Origin: Isoetes taiwanensis
Lineage: Eukaryota; Streptophyta; Lycopodiopsida; Isoetales; Isoetaceae
Direction of reading: 5' to 3'
Assembly (NCBI GenBank): GCA_021234155.1
Contig: JAJEKV010000002.1
Location: 31,487,645 to 31,551,644, forward strand
DNA: 64,000 nucleotides
Position numbers and translations under genes: made by a program. This document shows, piece by piece, positions 48,570 to 59,701 of the stretch (positions are counted from its first letter, which is position 1; each line of letters begins with the position of its first letter). Below the pieces are notes generated by a model. It had not been told where the DNA came from, made no database searches, and was given only the letters and a program-made list of their open reading frames with translations.

Positions 48570-50088
48570 CTATGATGCTCCCCAAACCAATACGATGCTC
48601 CCATCACATAAATGCGGAAATTCCTCCCATGGCTTCAAGTCCATCACCATGGAAAAGCCCGTCATTTCGGACCACTTGTGATGGGCAAAGTGTGGGGTGA
48701 AGGAACGCGGAGGTGTCATTAGTCCCGCGGCTTCTATGGGAATCCTATCGGTGGGCGTAATTACATATTAGCACATGGCAACAATACAAATAAATAATAT
48801 ACCACCACAAAGGATGGTCCATCCATCATTATCACTGAACAACAATATAATACCAATATACATAGAAAATGCACCATAAATGGGGCTTCTACCTAGGTTT
48901 TGATTCAAGGGGTTGGATTGGCCCGATCAGGGGCCCCGGATAACAATAGACAAAATCATAACATGGCGTTGGCTAGCATAGAACAATGGCTAGGATAGTC
49001 CACCCCATCGCCTCCCTATGCACCGTTGCGGATAGGCCGAAACATGCTATGACATGATTGTAGCTTGCTGGGAGGCAATCTCCCGGAGTTCACCCTATGA
49101 GACTACTCCGGGTTACATCTCCCGGTCAGATGAGGCTTGTTGGGGGCGTCCCCTCCCCGGGCACAATGGATCCGGGGGTGTGCTAAGAATACGTGCCACC
49201 TCGGTGACCCCGCTCCGTGCAGGCTTAAACCCTCCAAAATCCATGGGTCGGAACTGCACCCTGCTCCGGAGGGTAGTCCTTTTGGGACGTCTGCGACACA
49301 TGAGGTGTCGGGCCAGTGTCAGAGCCCACACCGCGGTGACCAACTTTAAGTCTAGCACTGCTGTAGGAGCCCCATTGTAGCTCAACAAGGCTCTACCCTC
49401 TCTTCACTATGGTACCATTTTTACGGTGCTCAATCATATCATAGCCTCCACGGCCGGTGGGCTCTTGTACCCACCAGGCAGGTATCTAATGGGATTTAGG
49501 GGTTCTAGCTAGGAGCGTATCTAATCCTAGATGGCCTTTAGGTCTCCCACCTCCCCTTACCCATACAACATGGGAGGAACATAAAGAGAATTCATATCGA
49601 TACATCCATCATAATCTCATTTTAGAACATAAATCATCCATCTAACAAGCAAGATTAGTTCCTAACTAGAATCTCAAGCTAACTAAGCCTACTAATCGGT
49701 ATCTGAGCTAGATCTCCCATCTCTCAGGTTCTCCATGCCTATTTGGTTGAATAAGTTCCTCCTCCTTCTCCAATTGCCCCAAATCAAATTGCGGCAAATA
49801 GGGGTGAAAAGCCCCAATTTGGGTGACCTAAATTTAGCAGAATGCGCCCTTGTCGATTTGGGCGGTGGCAATTCTAGGTTAGTTATCATTAACTAATTTA
49901 ATATTTTAGCCTTTGTAATATTAGGTTAAGCCCTAAATTCGAATTAAAGTTTAGGGTTAGGTTTCCACCTTAATAATTAATGAATGACATAGCTAATCTT
50001 AGCTTATGAATAATTAATGCACCATTAATTATTCATAGTGACGTATCATGTATTTATACCTAAAAGGCATATAAATACATGGATCACG
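48570..50088 (-). repeat. LTR D (5' LTR of a minus-strand element)
   Basis: It is collinear with LTR E in reverse (see 33596). It also shares the ordered blocks ggatggtcca, tagtccacc...gcctccctatgcac and aggtgtcatt with LTRs A-C, so D/E and A-C are related LTR families. The right edge is set by alignment with the TGTGACG start of LTR E. Confidence 0.72.
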
Positions 50089-50219
50089 CTTCCCTCATAG
50101 ATAGTGTTTTCATGCCCTAGGAGCCACAAGCCAAATCTCTAGTATAAGGAAATGTGTATACAACTACTATTTGACTATACAATCTTGCCTATAGTATCTA
50201 AACAACTAAGAACACTAGA

Positions 50220-51935
50220 AGATAAGCTACAACAAAGGGGTAAGGATCATGTCAACGTGATGACATGGATGATTTGAACCATTTCTCCATTTATGCATGT
50301 GATACTTGTTCTTTGTATGGTTCCAATTTTATTGGTTGTTGTGAAGGACAATATGGATAATAATTCGATTGAATTGTGAGGCGACAAAAAGTTGAAATAG
50401 CAAAAGGTATGATAAAAGTCATCATGGGCGTGTGCTATACACTTGCCACTTTAACCGAGGAAGTGCAAAGGATACACTTACCATATGTAAAGTCGTCATG
50501 GGTCCACTATCATGCAACTTGTCATTTTTGGAGTGCAAAGATATTGTAAAATGGTCATGGGGCCTATTGTTATGTACACGTGAGAAAGCAAGACAATGAG
50601 GTAACACCTAACGCCAAATGCACAAAATTTATTTACAAGAAGAAGAAACGTGAGAAAGAAAAAATGGCAACCACGTATGCACGTCCGCAGGTCATATGCA
50701 TACTAACTCATCAAGATTAATTGGTAGTTGCATGTAATATTATCTATCACATCTAGGCAAGTGGGTTAAGGATATTTCAAAGGAACGAAAACTTCTGTTT
50801 TGAATCAGATGTTTTTCATTCCAACAATAAATTACTCTTTTATCATCAATTGCAATTCTTGCCTTGACATAGTGGAATTCGAGGCTCCCAGGGGTTTCAA
50901 GGAGGACCCTGGCACCAAAAAAGAATCTTGTTGAGCCTGCAGTGGCTCTTGCAATGCAAGAATGCTGGATCCTTATGTTAGAAGATAATAAAACAATTAA
51001 ATTAATAACGAAAGAGCATTGTAGTATTTTCTCTTGGCTTGACGCAAATGTATAGGGAATGGTATTTTTGGGATGCCATTTTGGCACATGGGAAGGCCCC
51101 CAAACATGCAAGCGGCGGGTCTCTCGCGTGTGCCGAAATGGACCATTCCCTACAACATCAAAGAGAAGTAGGTATGTATTCTTGACTCTGATCCAATAAC
51201 AACCTTACATGTAGCATCCATTGTAATCAAGGATGGAAACTCGCTCTTCATTCTCGGTGTGACTTGCTGCATCCAGGTCCATTCTCCATCACTACACAAT
51301 CTCTTCATCAGTGTTTTCCTTGATGTCGTGGAAGAAATATTCATGACATGGCGGGGGGAGCCCTAGCTACCATCGGTGACAATTGGCTGCTTGTGGGAGG
51401 TAGCTCCCCTACTAACTCAAGGATCCTCAACTCGTTTCTCTTCACATTACATCTAGTTTTTTGAATAAAATCATTCTATTAAATAGATGCTCAAAATAGA
51501 ATAGTATAATAACGTTCATTATCTAACTAATTGTGAGAACACTAGAAGATAATAAAATTCGAAGCTATAACAAGGTAGATGATTTGGTTCAATCAACAAG
51601 AAAGTGCAAAAGGTATTTTGAAATCATCATGGTGCGTGCCATACACGTTGCCATTTATCCTCGGAAAGTTTTGAAGGATATTAAAGTCATCATGGGCCTA
51701 GTGTTATATAAACTTGTCAAAGTACAAAGGATATACTAAAATGATCCTGGGCCTAGTGTTATACAATTTCGAGGAGCGACCTTACACATAATGCCAAATG
51801 CACAAACTTTATTTACAAGAAGGAGACGTGTGACAATGTCAATCTGTTATGCGTGTCGCTAAGGTCAAGTAAGCATATTAACTTATCAAAATGGTTTTGT
51901 AGTTGCATGGAGAATGTGGGTTAAAAGTCTTTGAA
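50220..51935. repeat. Two diverged direct copies of a ~400-500 bp repeat
   Basis: Copy 1 (about 50205-50740) and copy 2 (about 51535-51915) share, in order, gaacactagaagataa, aaatcatcatgg-cgtgccatacac, tcatgggcctagtgttat, aatgccaaatgcacaaa-tttatttacaagaag, and a tagttgcatg end. The ~790 bp between them holds only short minus-strand frames of no recognised family. Confidence 0.6.
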
Positions 51936-52821
51936 TTTTGGGAGGGCGACGGCTTCACGTTCTAAATCCACAGCTCTCATATTCATATTCAGCAATTGCA
52001 ACTCTTGTTAGTGAATTTGTCGGTGAGCCCAAGCTACCCCAGCCACATAACACAAGGGTAAGGATCACGATAACACGTGATGACCTGGATCCTGGATCCT
52101 GTTTCATTTCAATTCTATCAGATGAACACGTGATGCCATAGATGATTTGATTGTTTCTCAATTCATGTGTGGCATCCTTGTTCTATGTATCTTACAATTT
52201 TTTGTTTACCTTGCCACGTGTCACATTTTTCTTTTTCAAGATGTTAAGCATGTCACGGACGACTAAAATCTTCGCATTTGGGGACTAAATTGTAAATACT
52301 CTATTTTTCACGTTGCATCAATGACCGGATGGGTTGCAATTTTCGGCTAGACTGGAAGCAGTGCAAACACCCGGAAATTGCACCATGGGGCCATTGCTGA
52401 ATATCTAAATTACAAAAATGGTAGTCTAGTACAACTGTCCAAATTAAAAAATCGGCCAGGTGGCAGTCAGCCATTGGGAAAAATTTAACATTCACATTTC
52501 TTTTTAAAAGGATGAAAGCACAAACATGGAAAGAGGCTAAGGACAACTGAAACTGAGGATATATGCGGGACCAAGTACAGCTCAGACTCAACATTAATAA
52601 CACGCACATGACATTTTGGAACAGGGCCTATGATCCTGGCTGCGAACACCCAAATAATACCGCTCTCTGTTCCAGATTCTTTTCTGGGCGGTAAGCTACA
52701 GAGCTTTATTTTTTAAAGCTCCTGATTCATCTCCCTCACATTTCCAGGCTTTCCGGTGCCTTAGATGAGACGGGAAAAGGAGCTCTTATTCTAGCTGGTA
52801 GCCGATCCATCAAAATTCAAC
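51936..52821. other. Upstream region of the ureide permease gene
   Basis: No other gene is seen. A CACGTG-containing ccacgtgtcac is at 52214-52224. Likely 5' UTR sequence begins somewhere after 52620, but no TATA box is convincing. Confidence 0.35.
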
Positions 52822-55571
52822 ATGTATTTTTTGACTGACAGATTCAGGCTATCGTTCTGATGGTCTGTTCATTATGGTGCTTGGGCACTTGGCCTTTGTT
52901 CTTTAACATTGCTGAACGGAGGGGTAGACTACCGCAGCATACATATATCGATTATGCTATTAGTACATTTTTGTTTGCAGTGGCTTTTGCGCTTATTCTA
53001 GGTCAGATTGGAGAAAATAGTCAAGTCTTCCTAATTTTGTACCACAGCTTGTTCAAGTAAGTTCTCAAATTTCAGGTCGGATTTATTTGTTGATAGAGAT
53101 TATTGAATAGCTTTAAACCGGTTGAATCCCTTATTCTGTTCAAGTTTATCAGGTCCATTGCTCCTCCCTTCTAACAAAAATTGTACAAATTTTTTAGTAG
53201 ATGTTAGTGATTCATGATCCTTTTGGCTACTCTAGTTACAATGTATCTGATCATCTAATCTGACAGCTGTGGCCTCTTGGAAGCTAGCATTTAGTAAGTT
53301 TTACTGCTGCCGTCTACTAACACTTCTCATACAATTTTCTAACATTTGCAACAAAGCCATTTTTGTATGTTGACATCTCAAATTGGGCGATTCATGTTGA
53401 TTGTAGCTGTTTAATAGCAACATGTGAGATTTCATCCGATTAAGTTAAAAGCGTAGCTAGTAGTTTGCCTCTTCAGTTCGAAGTTAAGGTTCATTTCTTT
53501 TTTAAATAGTACGTCATATGGTTGTTGTTTTATTGCACAATTTCTTACTGGTTGATGTCAAAAAATTGCAGACATGAGAAACTCTGTCAGTCTCCCTGTC
53601 ATAACTTTTTGCAGTTATACAGTTTATTGTTCTAATGGAACATTATGGATAATACCACACTTTTAATATTTTTCAGGACAATGGTCCTGCTGCTGTGATG
53701 CCATGCTTGGTGGGTTGTCTCTGGGAGTTGAGAACATAGCCATGCAATACTCGCTAGTTTTTTTGGGAGTATCATTAACAGAAGTTATATCAACAAGTTT
53801 GGCTATAACTATAGGTGAGATAGCTCAACCTTGTTATTGCTATGTCTAATGACTACCAGTATCATTTGTAGTAGTACTCATAGAAATTATTGTTTGGACA
53901 AATATTTTCACCATGAACTATTCAATCATTTACAGGAACCACAATAAACTACTTTTTGGATAATTGCTTGAACAAGGCAGAGATTCTATTTCCTGGTGTT
54001 GGATGCTTTATTAATGTTGTAATTTTAGGATCCTTTCTCCATGCTTCAAACAGAACTGACATTCAGGCTCAGTTGTGCACCAATCCTTATAGCCAGTAAG
54101 AATCTATTGCATTTAGTGATATTAAATGGGTGTACCTTTTGCATGCCTGTCAAATTATTCTTGGATTTTGCTTTCAAGTACAATTCAGTCTTTTCTTACG
54201 TAGCTATTTAGGCAATTGAACTTTTCTTATGATAATGATGAATTTACTTACGGAAAATGAAGCCAGGAAGATGTGCTTTGTTCATCACCATTAATCATAA
54301 TTTCCTTCTTTGTGTTTTTCTATATGTCATTAATTATTTTTGGGCTGTTGCCTAAGGAAGGTTCAAGCGTCATTGCAGTATAAGTTGGAGAGCAGTCCAT
54401 TGCTACATGATCAACATTGTAAGCATCTTATGGCTATGTGATAAGTAAATGATTGACATTCATTTTGTATGTGACAAGCGATGGAGATAACTGTTAACTA
54501 CAATTGCAACCTTAGATGCCAAACATAAGTCTTAATTTCTAAATGCTTGATGCTGTTTTCACATACCACCAATGATAACATTTGTATCGAGAATAGATGT
54601 CTCTGGATATGGCTTGATAGAGGTCAACAAATAGCCTACATGCATATGCTGTAGTCCTTTCTTTTTGTGTTGCATTTGTTTTATGCCTATGGATACATTG
54701 TGTTATGAAGAAGGAAATGGGTGTACTCATAAATTTTACAAAAGTAAACTTGCTTGACCTGTGCCTGAGTATGTTTGCAAAGAAAACTTGCTTGACCTGT
54801 GCTTATTATAGGTTCAAAGTTCATTGGGAACATGGCCTTCAAAGGGCGGATTGTAATAGAGCAAGAGCTATTGGTTCATTTAGAGGACAGTCGAGCAGTG
54901 AAGGTAAAACTCGTGCAGCTTTTATGCTGTTGACATATATCATATTCTAATTTATGGCTCAATTTTAGGCCAGTGGATCTACACGTTTTCGTGGGCTTGG
55001 GCTTGCCTTTCTAGCTGGCTGTTGCTATGGGCTCTTCTCTCCATTATTTAACATTGCAACAAATGACCAATTCCAGTTTTTAAAGCCTGGGGTTGCACAC
55101 TTATCAGTATATACAGCCTTCTTTTATTTCTCACTTGGCCTTCTTCTATGTGCTATTGTTGTGAATATCTACTTTCTATATTATCCAATCCTGGGGCTTC
55201 CAAAGTCATCTCTCTCTGCTTATTTTTCGGATTGGAAAGGACGTGAGCTTGCAGTGATGGCAGGCTTGGTGTGCGGGTTGGGGAAATGGGTTTCAGTTCA
55301 TGGCGGTCAAGCTGCAGGCTATGCAGCTTCAGATTCTGTGCAGGTTAGTACTAAATGCCTGTGGGTTGAATGCCACTGAACTATATTAGCTGCTGATTTT
55401 TGTTGTTTGTAAATCTAGGCATTGCCTTTGGTAGGAACATTTTGGGGAATTGTCCTGTTTCGAGAATATCGGAATGCATCTCGTCGAACCTATGTGATAC
55501 TAGCTGCAATGTTGACAATGTTTGTTGTTGCTGTTACACTGCTCATTATGTCAGCCAGGGAAAGAAGATGA
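52822..55571 (+). CDS. UPS: Ureide permease (UPS family), seven exons
   Basis: Plasma-membrane proton-coupled importer of allantoin, uracil and other oxo-nitrogen heterocycles in plants. Exons: 52822-53056, 53677-53814, 53936-54095, 54361-54418, 54812-54903, 54969-55343 and 55419-55571, ~403 aa, the family length. Family blocks: CLGTWPLFFNIAERRGRLPQ, MLGGLSLGVENIAMQYS, SLTEVISTSLAIT, TINYFLDNCLNKAEILFPGV, a cytosolic loop ending HLEDSRAVK (where a Walker-like element lies in the family), GLFSPLFNIATNDQ, VYTAFFYFS, FLYYPILGLPKSSL, GGQAAGYAASDSVQALPLVG and TFWGIVLFREYRNASRRTY. Introns (65-620 bp) are GT-AG. Five or six 1-base corrections, mostly in homopolymers, are needed (see findings). The first exon could instead start at an acceptor at 52848. 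Confidence 0.9.
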
Positions 55572-55657
55572 TTCTCAGCTTCTTGTGTAAATATTCTCCA
55601 TTGAAGTAATTCCTATGATGGTGCTGATTATTCATTTTTTTATCTGATTCTTTTGAC

Positions 55658-55663
55658 AATAAA
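55658..55663 (+). terminator. Polyadenylation signal AATAAA of the permease
   Basis: AATAAA 87 bases after the stop codon, in a T-rich context. Confidence 0.6.
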
Positions 55664-55748
55664 TGTATCAATTGATTGTAAATGTATCAATCGATTGAGT
55701 TCAAATTGATTGTTTTTTCTTTAAACCATAAATGAAAAAAACCAGCTT

Positions 55749-55822
55749 GCTTTCATAGCTCAGTTGGTTAGAGCACCCGTTTAGTAAGCGGGAGGTCCTG
55801 AGTTCGACTCTCAGTGAAAGCA
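55749..55822 (+). tRNA. tRNA-Thr (anticodon AGT)
   Basis: A complete cloverleaf: acceptor GCTTTCA pairs with TGAAAGC, A box TAGCTCAGTTGG, anticodon arm CCCGT-TTAGTAA-GCGGG with AGT at the centre, T arm CTGAG-TTCGACT-CTCAG, and discriminator A. No intron. The length of 74 nt is normal. It starts 178 bp after the permease stop on the same strand. It reads ACU codons (and ACC by inosine). Confidence 0.96.
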
Positions 55823-56106
55823 AATTGCAAGTAACATGAGGAACTTCGAAAATTTTCATGGTGCAATTGATGTATTTTTTTTTTTTCCGTAAAGAAAAGT
55901 TCTAAATACAACTAGTACCATTGAAAAAGGCAATAGCATGGTGCAATTGATTTATGTTCTTGCAAAAAAGTTCTAAATGGTGCATGATGCAATTTATGCA
56001 TTTTGTAAAAAGTTCTAAATACAACATAGTATGCAATTGATGCATGTTTTGTAAAAATTCTAAATACAACTAGTATCATTGATTATGTTTTCTATTTAGA
56101 AAGTAA

Positions 56107-56132
56107 GGTCTGAGTTCGACTCTCAGTGAAAG
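56107..56132 (+). pseudogene. tRNA-Thr 3' fragment, copy 1
   Basis: ggtctgagttcgactctcag followed by tgaaag: variable loop to acceptor, lacking one C of ggtcct. The T loop is intact. Confidence 0.85.
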
Positions 56133-56160
56133 TAAATTGCAAGGAACTTAAAGAAGGTAA

Positions 56161-56189
56161 GAGGTCCTGAGTTCATCTCTCAGTGAAAG
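56161..56189 (+). pseudogene. tRNA-Thr 3' fragment, copy 2
   Basis: gaggtcctgagttcatctct then cagtgaaag: same span with gac changed to atc in the T loop. Only the 3' half is present, so it cannot be a tRNA gene. Confidence 0.85.
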
Positions 56190-56465
56190 TAAATTGCAAG
56201 GAACTTAAAAGGTAGTTGCCTGATGCGATTTTGATGTATGTTTTTGTAAAAGTTCTAAATACAGCATATGCAATTGATATATGTTTCCGTAAAGGTTCCA
56301 AATAGAACATGTGCAAGTAATGCAATTGGTGCTATTGTAGTTGATGTGTGTTGTTCTAAAAGTTCTAAATACAACTAGTGCAATTGATATATGTTGTTGA
56401 ATTGATGTATGTTTTTGAATTGGTGCAAGTTGATATATGTTGTAGAAGTTCTAAATGCAACTAAC

Positions 56466-58895
56466 AAACAAGTGTCCACTTTTACTGGGCACATACTAAC
56501 AGACAAGTGCCTAGTTTTGCTAGGCATATATCACAATGACTTTTGACATATTTATAAGACATCATTCTTATATAATTCTTATATAGATATTTGCAACTTG
56601 TGCGAATGGCCCAGTAAACTTTCTTATGGCTCATCAATTTTTCTTATGGCTTCTTACATTTGCAAAATGGAAAAGGACATCGAGATTGGAGACCAATGGA
56701 AAAAATAACATTGGCACCTAAATTACGTGGCTCGCTCTTGAAGCATGAAGGAAACCTCGGTGGATGAGGCTTTTGCGTAAAAAATCAGAATGTTACTAAG
56801 CGAACTTCAACAAGAAGAAAGAGTGCCCCATGGCAGTATATAATTGGATGACTGGGAAAATGACAATGCACTGGTTTTTACGTTGGAAAAAGAGCCGCCA
56901 CCCAAAGATTCTAATGAAAAAGTTATGGCTCATGCATTATGCTGCTGTGCTTGCCTCTGATGGATGGCCATTTTCCTATCCAAGGACTATTCTGATGATG
57001 TAAATGCAAAAAAAAAAAGGTCTACACTTGGATAAGTTCGGCCCCAAAAATCTAGGTAAAACAAATTGCGTGGGTACTAATTACCAAGATGAATGCGGCT
57101 ATTAATTGCCTACATGAGTGATCTGTCAAAATTAGAGGTCGACAACCATTAATATCCCACTCTATCAAAGCACAATATACAACAAAGTAATGACTGAAAG
57201 TTGCTATGCTACTAATACTAGAGTTGCACGTCTGCCTAATCTAATCTGATGTGCCTGTTACATCCTTCTCCAAAGGAATAGAACAATGTTTAAAATGAAA
57301 TGCACTTATTTAAGAAATGCGTTTGAAAGATTCCTCTAAAATTTTTGGAAAACCATAAAATGAGGCAAAATAGGGGGGCAATCAAGGTTTTTGGATGCAA
57401 GTTGTTCAAACCTGTCCTTAAAAACAGCTATTTTTAGAGTGGCATAATATAAATAAGAAGACCCTTAAAAAAATATGCCATTTCGGGAGTCAAACCAGCA
57501 TTTACGAGAGCCATAAAAATTTCTACGGTAAAAATAAATGTAAATACAATAGATTCTCTTGCATATTGTGTATAAAATTCTTTGTGATGGCAGTTGCAAA
57601 GGAAAAAAGATATGTTATTATGCAGCAAAAGAAAGATCACATGGTTATCATATAACATATATAGAGTTCAAATATATGTGTGAAGGAACAATTATACGGG
57701 CAACATATGCAGGTATTTTATCATATATGTTATGGTTATCGAATATGGAAATGCCTAAAAACAGATGGTTGTACTTTCATTTGCTTGATGCATGCCATTA
57801 GTGTAGACCTCAACTTCTAATTCTACATCCTTGGTTATATATTTTGCACAAATAAGATTATCTAAGTGAGAAATCTAGACTTATGAGGCTGCATCATTTT
57901 GTTTACATTTTGCACATAAGATTTATCTAATATTTTGCATATAGGATTTATCTAATATTTTGCACATAGGATTTTGCACAGTGAGAAATCTAATTTAGAG
58001 TTGTTTTTAGTTCATTGTCCAAGTACAAAATTTTTTGAATGCTTTTGAAAGGAATGATCAAACCATTCGACATGGTTTGGGCATGAGCTTAGAAAATTTG
58101 TTATTAAGCAAATGTGTGTAGCTTGACCACCACTACTTAGAGCTTGACCACACTTGCTTATGGTCAACATGTAAATATGAAAGGGGCTTTTGAGATAATT
58201 TACTTCAGCATGGAAATATGAAGGGCGTTTTTGAGATATTTACTAGAATGCAGCAAGAGACAATTTCGCCAACTTCGCGGCTAGAAAATTTTGTAATTAA
58301 AATTACCTAAAAACTTTGAGCCTTTAGGTAAAAGTGCTACAACATTGTACTACTGCTTTGGAACACTAGGTTAGCGACTAAAATTCAACTTGGGGCAACT
58401 TGCAAGAAAAAAATTCCTTCTGATTTACTTCCTTCTGATAGAAGGCAAGCAAAGTTATTCAAGCAACAGTTTAAACCTACAAATCCATGAAACTTATGTT
58501 TAATTAAAAAATCACCCTCCAGATCATGAAAGATCTATGTACTTCACAGGATCTGATCTTCCTAATAAAGTAGAACTGCCAATAGTATAAAGTAAAATAA
58601 CCTAGAAAAGATAAACTAGAATAATCTACTTAACATTGTAAGTAGGATTTGATCTCCTTAATAAAGTAGAACTGCCAACCTTATAGAGTAAAATAACCTA
58701 GCAAAGATAAACTAGAATAACCTACTTAATACTGTAAGTAGTTACATTTAACAATGGATAAACAACAATATGCACTCACTATCAAATTTAGAGCTGGAGA
58801 GTCAAGAAAATAGACGGAAAATAGAGCTGCTAGTACTCCCAGACTCTGATTTTTAGTGTCTCCACAAGCAATTTTCAAACTCTAACCATGTCATT
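56466..58895. other. Intergenic, nothing recognised
   Basis: No gene. There is a ~96 bp two-copy tandem duplication (units start 58549 and 58645) and short duplications of a ttatctaatattttgca phrase near 57920-57970. Confidence 0.45.
58549..58741. repeat. 96 bp tandem duplication
   Basis: Both units run ggat-tgatct-cct-aataaagtagaactgcca, then aaataacctag-aaagataaactagaata, ending in tgtaagta. They are about 93% alike by eye. Confidence 0.85.
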
Positions 58896-59556
58896 TCAGC
58901 TGGATAAACCCTTCATATTTGGGCGCATTTCCAACCTCCATCTACGCCTGTGTGATGTCTGCAAAGACAAACAAGCTTTAAATGAAGTAATACATGACCA
59001 GCACCAGAAATCGCAACAAAAAACAGATAATCTGTTTCAGCCCACATAATCTGGATTGTTAAAACATGGATTGTTAAACAATATACATGGATTGTTAAAC
59101 AATATAATAACATGGATAGTTAAAACATGGATTGTTTTACAGTTTCAGCCCACATAATCTGGAAACATGGAGCAAATCCTCAACATTCGTACCTGGATAA
59201 CTCATATAGCAGATATATCTGAATATATATAAGCTGGATAGTGTTCAAGAGACGCCTAAATGATGCCGTACCTGGCAGAAAGGGTCCATACCTGTCGAGC
59301 TCTTCTTTCTAGGAAGTTGTTGAAGCGCCTTGCTTGTTCATCTGGAACAAATCCGACAGTAGACATGGAGATCCGACAGTGGACAAATCCGACAGTTGCA
59401 GTAGCATGGACATGGAGAGATGGAAGTGAACTTGGAGAGATGGAGAAATGGCTTTGGAGAACTTGGAACAGATCGAACTTGGCTTTGGCAACAGATCGAA
59501 GTTGGAAGCAGTATCGGCCAGACCCTAAAAACAAGATTCCGGAACAACCACGCCAT
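58896..59556 (-). CDS. Probable small two-exon gene, function unknown
   Basis: Minus strand. The best ATG is at 59556 (MAWLFRNLVFRVW), and a one-base change in the T run shortly after it joins the frame RYCFQLRSVAKAKFDLF. That frame continues to PDEQARRFNNFLERRARQ and ends at 59292 on a CAG|GTATGG donor. After a 333 bp intron, a TTTGCAG acceptor opens exon 2 (58958-58896), which continues in frame as TSHRRRWRLEMRPNMKGLSS and stops. The phase match and good splice sites argue for a real gene of ~108 aa. The Arg/Ser-rich, acid-poor N-terminus looks like an organelle targeting peptide and the C-terminus is basic, as in small organellar ribosomal proteins; that is a guess. Exon 1 carries three copies of a TVGF-type repeat. 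Confidence 0.4.
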
Positions 59557-59701
59557 GAAGAACCCTAAATTTTTTTTTCTTCCTTTTTCGAGGCTTAGAA
59601 GCCTCATGCATCACCAAGAAACTTTGTGTCTTGCCTAGAAACTCTGGCATCGTTAGATCTCAGAACCCTAAAATTTTCCTCTCACAGAATTTTCCTAGCC
59701 T

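Larger units (their letters stand above)
55850..56465 (+). repeat. Degenerate minisatellite with embedded tRNA-Thr 3' copies
   Basis: A unit like tgcaattgatgtatgttttt-gtaaaa-gttctaaatacaac recurs with variable spacing; its ttctaaat/ttccaaat core is seen near 55898, 55972, 56013, 56060, 56250, 56289, 56361 and 56449. Between them, 56107-56132 and 56161-56189 copy the variable loop, T arm and 3' acceptor strand of the tRNA, each followed by the same aaattgcaag flank found after the intact tRNA. Confidence 0.8.

Noticed and set aside
56107-56189. Additional tRNA genes
   Set aside because: Only the 3' halves are present, with no acceptor 5' strand, D arm or anticodon arm.
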